A stretch of DNA of 64,000 bases from Zoogloea sp016790385. Its GTDB lineage: Bacteria > Pseudomonadota > Gammaproteobacteria > Burkholderiales > Rhodocyclaceae. Position numbers and translations under genes: made by a program. Each line of letters starts with the position of its first letter. Positions within the stretch are counted from its first letter, which is position 1. Positions 15,433-25,512 of the stretch are shown in pieces. Under the pieces are notes generated by a model, which saw only the letters and a program-made list of their open reading frames with translations, ran no database searches and was not told the DNA's origin. The DNA lies in assembly GCF_041916735.1 (NCBI RefSeq), contig NZ_JAYRYY010000001.1. The stretch is one strand, 5' to 3'.

Positions 15433-17595
15433 TCAACCGCTGGCCCCGGCCCGCTCCCTGCGTCGATAGTGGATCACCGCCGGTGCCACCACCACCGCAC
15501 CCAGCAATCCGACCAGGACCAGTGGCCAAAGCACCGGCCGATTCCACTCCGCCCGCAGGCGTTCCCGCTCGCTCACCTCAATGCGCTGATACTTGAGACT
15601 GTTACGAATGATCTTGCCCGGCTTGCGATTGTGCAGCCAGCCATGCTGCAACGTGTAAGCCTTCTCGTAGAACCCCCAAACCCAGGGCGCGTCATGCTGC
15701 AAGATTCCCAGCATGCGCTCGATGATCGCCTGCCGCTCCGGGCTATCGGGCATGGCTTTCATACGCTCGAACAGGCGGTCGTACTCGGCATTCTCGTAGT
15801 TAGCCGCGTTCTCACCCTGACTCTTGACCTTGCCCTGCGCGCCATAAAGCAGGAACAGGAAATTCTCGGGATCCGGGTAGTCGGCATTCCAGCCCCAGTA
15901 GAACAGTTGTGCGTTGCCCTTGCGGATCTTGTCCTGAAAGCGGTTGTAATCCGTCGCGCGAACCACGAGCTGAACATCGAGCTTGCGGAATTGCTTGGAC
16001 AGCCAATCCACGGTGGACTTGTCGCCCATGCCACTGCCCGTCGTATCCAGGTTAACCACCAGCGGCTCACCCGTCTTGGCATCGCGCCCCCCCGGGTAGC
16101 CCGCCTCGCTCAGCAGACGCCGGGCCTCCTCAACGGACTTGCGGCGCGGCTGTCCGTCAACCCAGTCGTAAACGTAAGGATTGACCCCCGCCTTGTCGGC
16201 CCGATAGCCGAAGATTCCCGGGGGAATCGGATGCATCGCGGGAACGCCCCGACCATTCTGGAAAACGGCAATGAACTCCTCCTGATCGATCGCAATCGAG
16301 ATGGCCAAACGCAACTTGCGTGCGCGCTCACTGTTGCCCCCCACCACCGGGTCAAGCATGTTGAAGCCCATGTACGCCACGGTCGGCGCCACGGACGTGT
16401 TGAGCTTGATGCCTTTGGCCACCATCTCGTCGCTCAAGGTGACATCACCCTGCCCTCCCATCTGGACGGCCTGGTCAAAGTTATCCGACGACACGCCCGA
16501 GGCATCGTAATAACCCTGAAGAAACTTGTTCCAGTAGGGAATGCTCTCCTTCTCCCGCGTAAACACCACGGTATCGATGAAGGGAAGCGGCTCACCACAA
16601 TCTTTCAACAGATTGGCAGCCCTATCTTCTTCCTCGCCCTCGCACGGATAGGTGTCTCCGTGGTAATTGGGGTTCCTGACCAACACCATGCGGGCATTGG
16701 GATTGTTCTCCCGCAGCATGTAGGGCCCTGTACCGACAGGCCACCAGTCGAGCGTCAGGTTGCGCTCAGCCATTCCGGGCTGTGAAAAAAAACGGTCTAC
16801 TTCGAAAGGAACCGGCGCAAAGAAAGGCATGGCCAACCAGTAGGGAAACTGGGGATAGGCCCCCTTGATCCGGACCTTGTACGTGTAGCGATCCACCACC
16901 TCCACACCGCTCATGGGGTAACTGCGCAGATCGATCCAGCCCTGCTTCTCGGTGCTGGCCTTCTCCCCTGCAACCAACAGGGCGTGAAGATCCTTCAAAC
17001 CGACAATGTAGTCCCCCATCAATTCCAGCACCGGTGAATGCAATCTGGGATGGGCGAGGCGTTTGATCTGATAGACGTAATCCTCCGCCGTCAACTCCCT
17101 CGTGCCGGTGCGTGGAAAATCTCCAAGGCTGCGCTTTCCAAACAGCCCCTTCGGACCGAGATCGAGATAAACGGGCTTGCCGGAATCATCGAGGGCAAAG
17201 GCCGGATGAGGTTGATAGCGGATACCCGGCACAATCTGGATCTCATACTCGCTATGCGCCACCTTTGCCGGGTCGGCACCCGCAGGCAGCAGACGTCCGG
17301 CCTCGTCATACAGACGCACGACCGGCATCGCCCTGGCCGTCGCCGGACCGAGTTGAAACGGTCGTTTTAGATAGTGATATTGGAGAGGTGGCTCGTAGAT
17401 CTGGTACAGAAACGTCGCCTCGTCCTCACTGTAGGACTGCACAGGATCGAGATGCTTGGGGCGCTGGGTAAAGGCGGTGTAAAGAATGTTCCCGCCCCGC
17501 TCCGCCGCCGGATAAGGGTCGTTCCAGATCTGCCCACAGCCGGTCGCAACGGTAGCCAGGAGGAAGCTTGCAAGGTATCGGATCATCGCGCGCAT
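15433..17595 (-). CDS. Peptide-type ABC transporter substrate-binding protein (family 5) with C-terminal membrane anchor
   Basis: 720 residues. It opens with a signal ending in a lipobox-like ATGC (C20). The body is an extended SBP family 5 fold (DppA/OppA/NikA type), with segments such as HLDPVQSYSEDEATFLYQIYEPP and the C-terminal half rich in family motifs (QLFYWGWNADYPDPENFL). Such proteins capture peptides or related solutes for an ABC importer. Unusually, a hydrophobic helix (WPLVLVGLLGAVVVAPAVI, about 687-708) and a basic tail follow the domain. No permease or ATPase gene is adjacent. The substrate is unknown. The ATG at 17586 (codon 4) is a possible alternative start. Confidence 0.85.
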   Translation of the reverse strand: MRAMIRYLASFLLATVATGCGQIWNDPYPAAERGGNILYTAFTQRPKHLDPVQSYSEDEATFLYQIYEPPLQYHYLKRPFQLGPATARAMPVVRLYDEAGRLLPAGADPAKVAHSEYEIQIVPGIRYQPHPAFALDDSGKPVYLDLGPKGLFGKRSLGDFPRTGTRELTAEDYVYQIKRLAHPRLHSPVLELMGDYIVGLKDLHALLVAGEKASTEKQGWIDLRSYPMSGVEVVDRYTYKVRIKGAYPQFPYWLAMPFFAPVPFEVDRFFSQPGMAERNLTLDWWPVGTGPYMLRENNPNARMVLVRNPNYHGDTYPCEGEEEDRAANLLKDCGEPLPFIDTVVFTREKESIPYWNKFLQGYYDASGVSSDNFDQAVQMGGQGDVTLSDEMVAKGIKLNTSVAPTVAYMGFNMLDPVVGGNSERARKLRLAISIAIDQEEFIAVFQNGRGVPAMHPIPPGIFGYRADKAGVNPYVYDWVDGQPRRKSVEEARRLLSEAGYPGGRDAKTGEPLVVNLDTTGSGMGDKSTVDWLSKQFRKLDVQLVVRATDYNRFQDKIRKGNAQLFYWGWNADYPDPENFLFLLYGAQGKVKSQGENAANYENAEYDRLFERMKAMPDSPERQAIIERMLGILQHDAPWVWGFYEKAYTLQHGWLHNRKPGKIIRNSLKYQRIEVSERERLRAEWNRPVLWPLVLVGLLGAVVVAPAVIHYRRRERAGASG

Positions 17596-17655
17596 GCCCG
17601 CAGTCTACCGGATGCGCTGAAATCCGCGACAACACGCGCCCGGGAAAGCATCCGT

Positions 17656-17661
17656 TATAAT
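17656..17661 (+). promoter_or_regulatory. Probable -10 element of the fabI promoter
   Basis: A perfect TATAAT lies 29 bases before the fabI start codon. No convincing -35 hexamer is present at 16-18 bases upstream. A GGAG ribosome-binding sequence follows at about 17677-17680. Confidence 0.5.
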
Positions 17662-17690
17662 TGGAACGTTATTCACTGGAGACACCTTAC

Positions 17691-18485
17691 ATGGGCTTTC
17701 TCGCCGGCAAACGCATTCTGATCACCGGATTGCTGTCAAACCGCTCGATCTCCTATGGGATCGCTAAGGCCATGCACCGGGAAGGCGCCGAACTCGCCTT
17801 CACCTACCAGAACGAACGCTTTCAGGATCGTGTCACAAAGATGGCCGCCGAATTCGGCAGCACCATGGTGTACGCCTGCGATGTGCAGAGCGACGACGAA
17901 ATCGCCAAGCTGTTCAGCCAACTCGGCCAACAGTGGGATGGCCTGGATGCTCTCGTTCATTCAATCGCCTTCGCACCGAGCGAGGCATTGGAAGGCGACT
18001 TCCTCGATAGCGCAAGCCGCGAAGCCTTCCGCATTGCCCATGAAATCAGTGCCTACAGCTTTCCGGCACTTGCCAAGGCCGCCCGCCCCATGATGAAGGG
18101 CCGCCATGGCTGCATGCTGACCATGTCTTATCTCGGTGCCGAACGCACCATGCCCAACTACAACATTATGGGTCTCGCAAAAGCCAGCCTCGAAGCCGCA
18201 GTACGCTACATGGCTGTCAGCCTCGGGCCGGAAGGCACTCGCGTCAATGCAATATCTGCCGGCCCGATCAAGACATTGGCCGCATCCGGCATAGGCAGTT
18301 TCGGCAAGTTGCTTGCATTTAACGAACGCAACGCGCCCCTGCGCCGCAACGTAACCATCGACGAAGTGGGCAATGCCGCGGCCTTCCTGTGCTCCAATCT
18401 TGCCAGTGGCATCACCGGTGAAATCATGTATGTGGACGCCGGCTTCAATATCACGGCCCTCGGGAATCCCGATCAAGGCAACTGA
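17691..18485 (+). CDS. fabI: Enoyl-[acyl-carrier-protein] reductase (NADH)
   Basis: 264 residues. It catalyses the last step of each fatty-acid elongation cycle, reducing trans-2-enoyl-ACP. It is a short-chain dehydrogenase fold: the nucleotide-binding segment is GKRILITGLLSNRSISYGIA, typical of FabI. The catalytic residues are Y147, Y157 and K164 (Y-x6-K: YNIMGLAK), each one position after the E. coli numbering. The GEIMYVDAGFNI segment closes the fold. The ATG at 17691 follows GGAG by about ten bases and gives the standard N-terminus. It converges with ppiD across a shared terminator. Confidence 0.97.
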   Translation: MGFLAGKRILITGLLSNRSISYGIAKAMHREGAELAFTYQNERFQDRVTKMAAEFGSTMVYACDVQSDDEIAKLFSQLGQQWDGLDALVHSIAFAPSEALEGDFLDSASREAFRIAHEISAYSFPALAKAARPMMKGRHGCMLTMSYLGAERTMPNYNIMGLAKASLEAAVRYMAVSLGPEGTRVNAISAGPIKTLAASGIGSFGKLLAFNERNAPLRRNVTIDEVGNAAAFLCSNLASGITGEIMYVDAGFNITALGNPDQGN

Positions 18486-18531
18486 ACGAGGTTCCGTCGC
18501 ATCAGGCGCGCGCGTGCATTCCGCACGCGCG

Positions 18532-18566
18532 AAAAAAGGCCCCTCTCGACGAGGGGCCTTTTTTTA
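18532..18566. terminator. Bidirectional terminator between fabI and ppiD
   Basis: AAAAAAGGCCCCTC / GAGGGGCCTTTTTTT forms a near-perfect hairpin with A and T runs on both flanks. It can therefore end transcripts from both converging genes. A second GC-rich hairpin (GCGCGCGTGC / GCACGCGC) lies just upstream at 18506-18531. Confidence 0.9.
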
Positions 18567-18574
18567 CGAGCAGG

Positions 18575-20482
18575 TCATTTCTCCTTTGAGCCTTCCAGCA
18601 TCGCGGCGTTAACCTTCACGCCATGGTGCTTGCGCAGGGCCGAAAGATAAGCCGAAAAATCCTGCTCAGCTAATAAACGTGCGTACTGCTGTTTGATAGC
18701 CTGAAGACGTGGATCTTCTGCACCTGTCGCACTCGGGCGACTTACCTTCTCAACGCGGAAGACCACATAACCGGCGCCAGGAAGCTTCACGCCAGCGAAG
18801 CTCGGCAACTTATCCGTGGGAGCCCGGAAAATCGCCCTCAAGACCTCAGGCGGAAAACCCTGCTCCATCCGCTTGACCGGCCGTGAAGCCCCCCATTCAA
18901 GGGGTACGGCATCGCCCTTGTTCAACTGAGCCAGCTTCTTCTCACCATCCTTATCGGCCAGTTGGGCGGCCTCCTCCTGGATCAGAAGCTTCTCTATATC
19001 CGCCTTGACCTCGTCAAACGGACGCAAAGCCGCAGGCTTCGACTCGACAACCCGCGCAGCAACGAGAACCCCCTTACCCACATCAACAGCGTCGGTATTA
19101 CGCTTGTTCTTCAAGGAATCATCGGAAAACAGCGCCGCCACAAGTTTTTCGTTGTCAAACGGAGCAGGAGCCTTTCCATTTCGTGCGAACCAGCCGCTGG
19201 TCTGAACCGCGAGCTTGTATTTCTCGGCAGCGGGCTTGAGGCTGTCGGCCTGCTCGTAAACCATGTTGGTGAAACCTTCCGCAAGCTCAGCAAACTTGCG
19301 CCCTGCCTCGGCCTTCTTGAGCTCCGCGGCAATCTCGTTGCGGACCTCTTCAAAAGGTCTGACCTGCTCCGCTTTCACACCCGCCAGCTTGATGATGTGG
19401 AATCCGAAATCCGACTGCACCACAGCCGAAACATCGCCCTCTTTCGCCAGGCCAAAAGCCGCATCTTCAAACGGCTTTACCATTGCACCGCGACCGAAGA
19501 AACCGAGATCTCCTCCGCGCTCTGCCGAACCCGGATCTTGCGAGTTCTCCTTGGCAAGCTTGGCAAAATCAGCCGGATTGGCCTTCACCCGCTCGAGCAG
19601 ACCGTCGATCTTCTCCCTTGCCGCCTTTAGCGCCGCCTCGCCCGCATCCTTGCGTGCCTGAATCAGGATATGACTGACGCGCCGCTCCTCATCCTTGCGA
19701 AAACGCTCAGGATGGGCATCGTATTCCTTGCGCACTTCGGCCTCGCCCACGTTCAGCTGAGCCGCCAGGGATTCAGGGCTAAGAGTCAGATATTCGGCGC
19801 GGACCTGGGCTGGAATCTCGAAACGCGCACGATTGGCATCGTAGAACTTCTGCGCCGCCCCATCAGCCAACTTGACTGACGCGGCGTACTGCTGCGCACT
19901 CAGACGCGCCTCGCTGACCAGACGCTCCTCAAACTGCACCGCAAAGACGCGCTCAGCGGAAGCGCTCGAAACGATCGTTCCCTCTGCAACCGCACCAAGC
20001 ACTTGCTTCAATGCCAGATCATTGCGAAGACGGGATTCGAAAACTGGCTGATTCATGCCCTGCGCCTTGAGCACCGCCTCATAGCGCGGCAGGGAAAACT
20101 GACCGTTCTCCTGGAATGCAGGAATGCCCGCAATCGTCTCCCGCATCTGCTGATCGGACACGCTCAGGCGTCGTTGCCCCGCATCCAGGGCCAGCAGGCG
20201 CTGATTGATCAGATTATCCAGAACCGCCTTGCGTGCCTCGGTCGTCTCAAGCATGGCGGGATTGAAGTTCTCGCCCATGGTGCTGCGCAAACGCTCCTGC
20301 TGCTCACGCAGCGCTTGCTGGAAATCCAACTGGGAAATCGGTGCGCCGCCGACCGAAGCCAGTTCGCCTCCACTACCTGCGTTCTTGACATAGGAATCGA
20401 CCCCCCAGAAAGCGAAAGGTAGAGTGATCAAAAGCAGAAAGAGCTGAACAATCCTCTTGTTGTTGCGCACGGCGTCAAACAT
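18575..20482 (-). CDS. ppiD: Periplasmic peptidyl-prolyl isomerase/chaperone, membrane-anchored
   Basis: 635 residues with the PpiD layout. A short cytoplasmic N-terminus (MFDAVRNNKRIVQ) and one membrane helix (about 13-32, LFLLLITLPFAFWGVDSYV) are followed by a SurA-like N-terminal chaperone domain. A parvulin domain comes next (about 255-365, with RVSHILIQ and GGDLGFFGRGAMVKPFEDAAF), then a C-terminal domain. PpiD helps proteins emerging from the Sec translocon to fold in the periplasm. The start at 20482 is preceded by GAGG at a proper distance; the longer frame adds 18 unlikely residues. The neighbours (hupB, lon, clp genes) match the conserved proteobacterial order. Confidence 0.95.
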   Translation of the reverse strand: MFDAVRNNKRIVQLFLLLITLPFAFWGVDSYVKNAGSGGELASVGGAPISQLDFQQALREQQERLRSTMGENFNPAMLETTEARKAVLDNLINQRLLALDAGQRRLSVSDQQMRETIAGIPAFQENGQFSLPRYEAVLKAQGMNQPVFESRLRNDLALKQVLGAVAEGTIVSSASAERVFAVQFEERLVSEARLSAQQYAASVKLADGAAQKFYDANRARFEIPAQVRAEYLTLSPESLAAQLNVGEAEVRKEYDAHPERFRKDEERRVSHILIQARKDAGEAALKAAREKIDGLLERVKANPADFAKLAKENSQDPGSAERGGDLGFFGRGAMVKPFEDAAFGLAKEGDVSAVVQSDFGFHIIKLAGVKAEQVRPFEEVRNEIAAELKKAEAGRKFAELAEGFTNMVYEQADSLKPAAEKYKLAVQTSGWFARNGKAPAPFDNEKLVAALFSDDSLKNKRNTDAVDVGKGVLVAARVVESKPAALRPFDEVKADIEKLLIQEEAAQLADKDGEKKLAQLNKGDAVPLEWGASRPVKRMEQGFPPEVLRAIFRAPTDKLPSFAGVKLPGAGYVVFRVEKVSRPSATGAEDPRLQAIKQQYARLLAEQDFSAYLSALRKHHGVKVNAAMLEGSKEK

Positions 20483-20534
20483 GCTGAATCCTCGGTTGCT
20501 GCATACGGCGGATGATCTCTTGGATGGCGGATGC

Positions 20535-20560
20535 AAAAAAGGCGAACTTGCGTTCGCCTA
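20535..20560 (-). terminator. Terminator downstream of the tRNA transcript, before ppiD
   Basis: Read on the minus strand, AGGCGAAC / GTTCGCCT with a short loop is followed by TTTTTT. It lies between the tRNA genes and ppiD and separates the two transcripts. The stretch from 20561 to 20748 holds no gene that I can support. Confidence 0.8.
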
Positions 20561-20748
20561 ATGAAGTGCGGCAGCTACCAAAGCTGCCCTGCTGCTTTCA
20601 GGTCAATTCACGCGCCCTGAGAACGACAGGGGCCCGGATCTGGCACCATACGCTCAAGGCTTCAGAAGTCTACCCGCTGCCGGATTGACGAACAAGCCCC
20701 GAACAGGCGCCGCGAGGCATGTCGATCACCACGGAATCCGATAGCGCG

Positions 20749-20775
20749 AAAAAGAAAGGCCACTTCGGTGGCCTC
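20749..20775 (-). terminator. First terminator after tRNA-Asp
   Basis: On the minus strand, GGCCACCGAAGTGGCC forms a six-base-pair stem with a four-base loop, followed by TTTCTTTTT. It lies 29 bases beyond the 3' end of tRNA-Asp. Confidence 0.8.
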
Positions 20776-20804
20776 TTGGAGGTCGGACATTGCCTGACCA
20801 GAGT

Positions 20805-20881
20805 TGGCGGAGTGGACGGGACTCGAACCCGCGACCCCCGGCGTGACAGGCCGGTATTCTAACCAACTGAACTACCACTCC
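20805..20881 (-). tRNA. tRNA-Asp (GTC)
   Basis: 77 bases on the minus strand beginning GGAGTGGTAGTTCAGTTGG and ending in an encoded CCA. The anticodon loop within CCGGCCTGTCACGCCGG reads GTC. The T-arm is GCGGGTTCGAGTCCCGT. All four arms pair. Confidence 0.95.
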
Positions 20882-20907
20882 TGACTGAATAGCCACCTGA
20901 GTAAAGG

Positions 20908-20983
20908 TGGTGGGTGCTGACGGGGTCGAACCGCCGACATTCGCCTTGTAAGGGCGACGCTCTACCAACTGAGCTAAGCACCC
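20908..20983 (-). tRNA. tRNA-Val (TAC)
   Basis: 76 bases on the minus strand beginning GGGTGCTTAGCTCAGTTGG with encoded CCA. The anticodon stem-loop CGCCCTTACAAGGCG gives anticodon TAC. It sits between hupB and tRNA-Asp, probably in one transcript with them. Confidence 0.95.
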
Positions 20984-21023
20984 GCTGGATTCGCCACGAG
21001 AAAGCGACGAAATCAACAGCCAA

Positions 21024-21296
21024 TTAGTTTAGCGCATCTTTCAACGCTTTTCCAGGCCTGAACTTGGGAATTTTTGCCGACTTGATTTTGATGGTCGCTC
21101 CTGTGCGGGGATTACGGCCCGCACGCGCGGCCCGCTTACCCACATGAAACGTTCCGAAACCAACCAGGGTTACCGTTCCCCCCTTTTTCAAGGTCTGTTT
21201 CACTGCCGAAACCGTCGCATCCAACGCCCGACCCGCAGCCGCCTTGGAAATCTCGGCCGCCGATGCAATCTGATCAATCAACTCGGATTTATTCAT
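21024..21296 (-). CDS. hupB: DNA-binding protein HU (beta type)
   Basis: 90 residues, the standard HU length. It starts MNKSELIDQIASAAEISK and carries the DNA-binding arm signature GFGTFHVGKRAARAGRNPRTG and the C-terminal KFRPGKALKDALN. HU is a dimeric nucleoid protein that bends DNA. The gene lies between lon and ppiD, as in many proteobacteria, with two tRNA genes close downstream. Confidence 0.97.
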   Translation of the reverse strand: MNKSELIDQIASAAEISKAAAGRALDATVSAVKQTLKKGGTVTLVGFGTFHVGKRAARAGRNPRTGATIKIKSAKIPKFRPGKALKDALN

Positions 21297-21396
21297 ACTC
21301 GCCCCCTCATTATGGAAATTGACAAACAGGACACTCCGACATCAACCGACAAAAACGAAGGCTTTTCAAGCCCGGAAAACGCTACGCTTGGCCTTT

Positions 21397-21426
21397 TATA
21401 TAACGCGCTAAAAATCGGGATGTCAA
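21397..21426 (-). promoter_or_regulatory. Sigma-70 promoter of hupB
   Basis: On the minus strand, a perfect -35 TTGACA (21421-21426) is separated by 18 bases from TATATA (21397-21402). The transcript would have a leader of about 95 bases before the hupB ATG at 21296. Confidence 0.8.
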
Positions 21427-21481
21427 GGAAACGAGTCGCACCAAATGAGTGACGGCTAGCACCGCCAAAAGGGGGGAAACG

Positions 21482-21520
21482 CAATGCAAAAAGCCCGCAG
21501 ATGCGGGCTTATTGCATTGC
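21482..21520 (-). terminator. Terminator after tRNA-Arg
   Basis: On the minus strand, AAGCCCGCATCTGCGGGCTT forms a stem followed by TTT. Outer complementary bases (GCAATGCA / TGCATTGC) extend the hairpin. It starts 15 bases beyond the tRNA 3' end. Confidence 0.85.
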
Positions 21521-21534
21521 AACACGTAAGTGGC

Positions 21535-21609
21535 TGGTCCCCCCGACAGGAATCGAACCTGTATCTAGCGCTTAGGAGGCGCTCGTTCTATCCATTGAAC
21601 TACGGAGAG
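21535..21609 (-). tRNA. tRNA-Arg (CCT)
   Basis: 75 bases on the minus strand with encoded CCA. The D-arm is GTTCAATGGATAGAAC, the anticodon stem-loop AGCGCCTCCTAAGCGCT has anticodon CCT, and the T-arm is ACAGGTTCGATTCCTGT. The acceptor stem (CTCTCCG / CGGGGGG) contains two G-U pairs. It reads the rare AGG codon. Confidence 0.93.
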
Positions 21610-21641
21610 ATGGGCCCGGCATTCTAGCTGCACAGCATCAG

Positions 21642-21671
21642 GAAAGCCATGCCTGGATAACCCGGCATGGC
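21642..21671 (-). terminator. Probable terminator after lon
   Basis: On the minus strand, GCCATGCC / GGCATGGC forms an eight-base-pair stem with a ten-base loop, followed by a weak T-run (TTTCC). It lies 27 bases after the lon stop codon and before tRNA-Arg. Confidence 0.6.
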
Positions 21672-21698
21672 GGATGACGCCCCCGATTGCAACGACAC

Positions 21699-24116
21699 TC
21701 AGTGCTTGACGACTTCACCATTGACCAGTGGCTCTGCGGGCGATGCCACCGCTGCCTCACCTTGAGGCACGTCCGGCAGAGCTTCCGGCATACGCTCCAG
21801 AGCGTGCTCCAGCACCTGATCAATCCACTTGACCGGAATGATCTCCAAGCCGTTCTTAACGTTGTCCGGAATCTCGGTAAGATCCTTGACGTTCTCCTGC
21901 GGGATCAGTGCGATCCGGATACCTCCCCGCACTGCAGCAAGCAGCTTCTCCTTGAGACCGCCAATGGGCAGGACTTCACCTCGCAACGTAATCTCACCAG
22001 TCATTGCGACGTCACAACGTACCGGGATTCCAGTCAGGACCGAAACAAGACCCGTGCAGATTGCGATCCCCGCAGAAGGACCATCCTTGGGGATGGCGCC
22101 CTCCGGCAAGTGGATGTGGATATCGGACTTCTGATAGAAATCCTCTTGGATACCCAGCGAACGCGAGCGACGACGCACCACGGAAAGTGCCGCCTGAATG
22201 GACTCCTGCATCACCTCGCCCAGCTTGCCGGTGGTCATGATCTTGCCCTTACCGGGCAAAGCAACCGCTTCGACCGTCAGCAACTCGCCGCCAACCTCCG
22301 TCCATGCCAAGCCCGTCACCTGGCCGACCTGGTTTTCCTTCTCGGCAACACCAAAACTGTACTTGTGCACTCCAAGGTACTTATCGATGTTCTTGGAATT
22401 GACCACCACCTTCGCCTTGCGCTTACCCAGCACCAAGGCTTTCACGACTTTGCGGCAAACCTTTGAAATTTCGCGCTCAAGACCCCGCACACCTGCCTCG
22501 CGGGTATAGAAACGGACGATATCGCGGATCGCATCCTCGGTAACCGACAGTTCCTCGCGCTTGATCCCATTGTTCTTCATCTGCTTCGGAACAAGGTAGC
22601 GCTGGGCAATGTTGACCTTTTCATCCTCCGTGTAGCCTGATAGCCGGATCAGCTCCATCCGGTCCAGCAACGGCGCCGGGATGTTCAGGGTATTGGCCGT
22701 GGCTACAAACATCACATCGGACAAGTCGTATTCCACCTCAATGTAGTGGTCAACGAAAGTCGAGTTCTGCTCGGGATCCAGCACCTCAAGCAGCGCAGAG
22801 GATGGATCGCCGCGAAAATCCTGCCCCATCTTGTCAACTTCATCGAGCAGGAACAGGGGGTTGCGCACAGCAACCTTGGACATGTTCTGAAGGATTTTGC
22901 CCGGCATGGAGCCGATGTATGTACGGCGGTGACCACGGATTTCAGCTTCGTCCCGCACGCCACCCAGGCTCATACGAACAAACTTGCGGTTGGTGGCGCG
23001 AGCCACCGACTGGCCGAGGGAGGTCTTGCCGACACCCGGAGGGCCGACCAGACACAGGATCGGCGCCTTGAGCTTATCCACCCGCTGTTGCACGGCAAGA
23101 TACTCAAGGATACGCTCCTTGACCTTCTCGAGGCCATAGTGCTCGGTATCCAGCACCTTCTCAGCCTCAGCCAGATCCTTACTGATACGGGACTTCTTCT
23201 TCCAAGGCAGGCCGACAAGAGTCTCGATGTAGTTACGCACTACGGTGGCTTCGGCCGACATGGGCGACATCAGACGGAGCTTCTTGAGCTCGGCCTGGGC
23301 CTTGGCCATGGCCTCCTTGGTCATCCCGGCGGACTTGATCTTCTTGTCCATCTCCTCAAGATCGGCACCGTCTTCACCTTCACCGAGTTCCTTTTGGATG
23401 GCCTTGACCTGTTCGTTCAGGTAGTACTCGCGCTGGCTCTTCTCCATCTGGCGCTTGACGCGGCCGCGGATGCGCTTCTCGACCTGAAGGATGTCCAGTT
23501 CGGTCTCCAGCTGATTGAGCAGGCGCTCAAGACGCTCACCCGCGTCGAGCATCTCGAGGATTTCCTGCTTCTGCTCAAGCTTCAGGGGCAGATGGGCGGC
23601 GATGGTATCCGCCAGCCGACCAGGCTCCTCGATGCCCGACAGGGAGCTGAGGATCTCGGGCGGAATCTTCTTGTTGAGCTTAACGTACTGGTCAAACTGG
23701 CTGATGATGGCCCGACGCATGGCCTCGACTTCATTGTTTGGCGCCTCAGCGGCCGGCATGGGGCTGGCCTTGGCAACAAACAGGGTGCGCAGATCTTCAA
23801 CTGAAACCACTCGGGCACGCTGAACACCTTCGACAAGCACCTTCACGGTGCCATCGGGCAGCTTGAGCATCTGGAGAATATTGGCAATGCAGCCCAGGTC
23901 GTACAGATCCTCAGCAGAAGGCTCATCCTTCGCAGCGGACTTTTGGGCCACCAGCAAAATGCTCTTGCCGGCTTCCATCGCATTTTCGAGCGCCTTGATG
24001 GACTTGGGGCGACCCACGAAAAGCGGGATCACCATGTGCGGAAACACCACCACGTCGCGCAGCGGCAGCAGCGGAAGTTCGATCAGTTCTTCGGGTAGGT
24101 CAAGCGTGCTCGACAT
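21699..24116 (-). CDS. lon: ATP-dependent protease Lon
   Basis: 805 residues. An N-terminal LonN substrate-binding domain (ELPLLPLRDVVVFPHMVIPLFVGR, about 13-210) is followed by a coiled region and the AAA+ module. The AAA+ module has Walker A GPPGVGKTS and Walker B FLLDEVDKM. The C-terminal Ser-Lys protease domain has the catalytic Ser in KDGPSAGIA and the Lys in GGLKEKLLAA. It degrades misfolded and regulatory proteins in the cytoplasm. A heat-shock-type promoter lies just upstream. The gene closes the tig-clpP-clpX-lon run, all on the minus strand. Confidence 0.98.
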   Translation of the reverse strand: MSSTLDLPEELIELPLLPLRDVVVFPHMVIPLFVGRPKSIKALENAMEAGKSILLVAQKSAAKDEPSAEDLYDLGCIANILQMLKLPDGTVKVLVEGVQRARVVSVEDLRTLFVAKASPMPAAEAPNNEVEAMRRAIISQFDQYVKLNKKIPPEILSSLSGIEEPGRLADTIAAHLPLKLEQKQEILEMLDAGERLERLLNQLETELDILQVEKRIRGRVKRQMEKSQREYYLNEQVKAIQKELGEGEDGADLEEMDKKIKSAGMTKEAMAKAQAELKKLRLMSPMSAEATVVRNYIETLVGLPWKKKSRISKDLAEAEKVLDTEHYGLEKVKERILEYLAVQQRVDKLKAPILCLVGPPGVGKTSLGQSVARATNRKFVRMSLGGVRDEAEIRGHRRTYIGSMPGKILQNMSKVAVRNPLFLLDEVDKMGQDFRGDPSSALLEVLDPEQNSTFVDHYIEVEYDLSDVMFVATANTLNIPAPLLDRMELIRLSGYTEDEKVNIAQRYLVPKQMKNNGIKREELSVTEDAIRDIVRFYTREAGVRGLEREISKVCRKVVKALVLGKRKAKVVVNSKNIDKYLGVHKYSFGVAEKENQVGQVTGLAWTEVGGELLTVEAVALPGKGKIMTTGKLGEVMQESIQAALSVVRRRSRSLGIQEDFYQKSDIHIHLPEGAIPKDGPSAGIAICTGLVSVLTGIPVRCDVAMTGEITLRGEVLPIGGLKEKLLAAVRGGIRIALIPQENVKDLTEIPDNVKNGLEIIPVKWIDQVLEHALERMPEALPDVPQGEAAVASPAEPLVNGEVVKH

Positions 24117-24145
24117 GATTTTTCCTTTAAAGGCACTAAGGCCCC

Positions 24146-24174
24146 ATATGGGGCCCTAGTGACATCAATTCAAG
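24146..24174 (-). promoter_or_regulatory. Sigma-32 (heat-shock) type promoter of lon
   Basis: On the minus strand, CTTGAA (24169-24174) and CCCCATAT (24146-24153) are separated by 15 bases. This matches the RpoH consensus (CTTGAA, 13-15 bases, CCCCATnT). The start would be about 24139, giving a leader of roughly 20 bases with AAAGGAAAA as the ribosome-binding site. Confidence 0.85.
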
Positions 24175-24202
24175 CAGTACAACGAAAAACTTCTGCTTGA
24201 TG

Positions 24203-25474
<1,272 letters not shown>

Positions 25475-25512
25475 TACTGACCTTTCTCTCTGTATCTGAA
25501 GCTAGGGGATGA

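Noticed and set aside
24133..24160. Palindrome between clpX and lon read as a clpX terminator
   Set aside because: It has no T-run on the minus strand and contains the -10 element of a good sigma-32 promoter. It is better read as promoter or operator.
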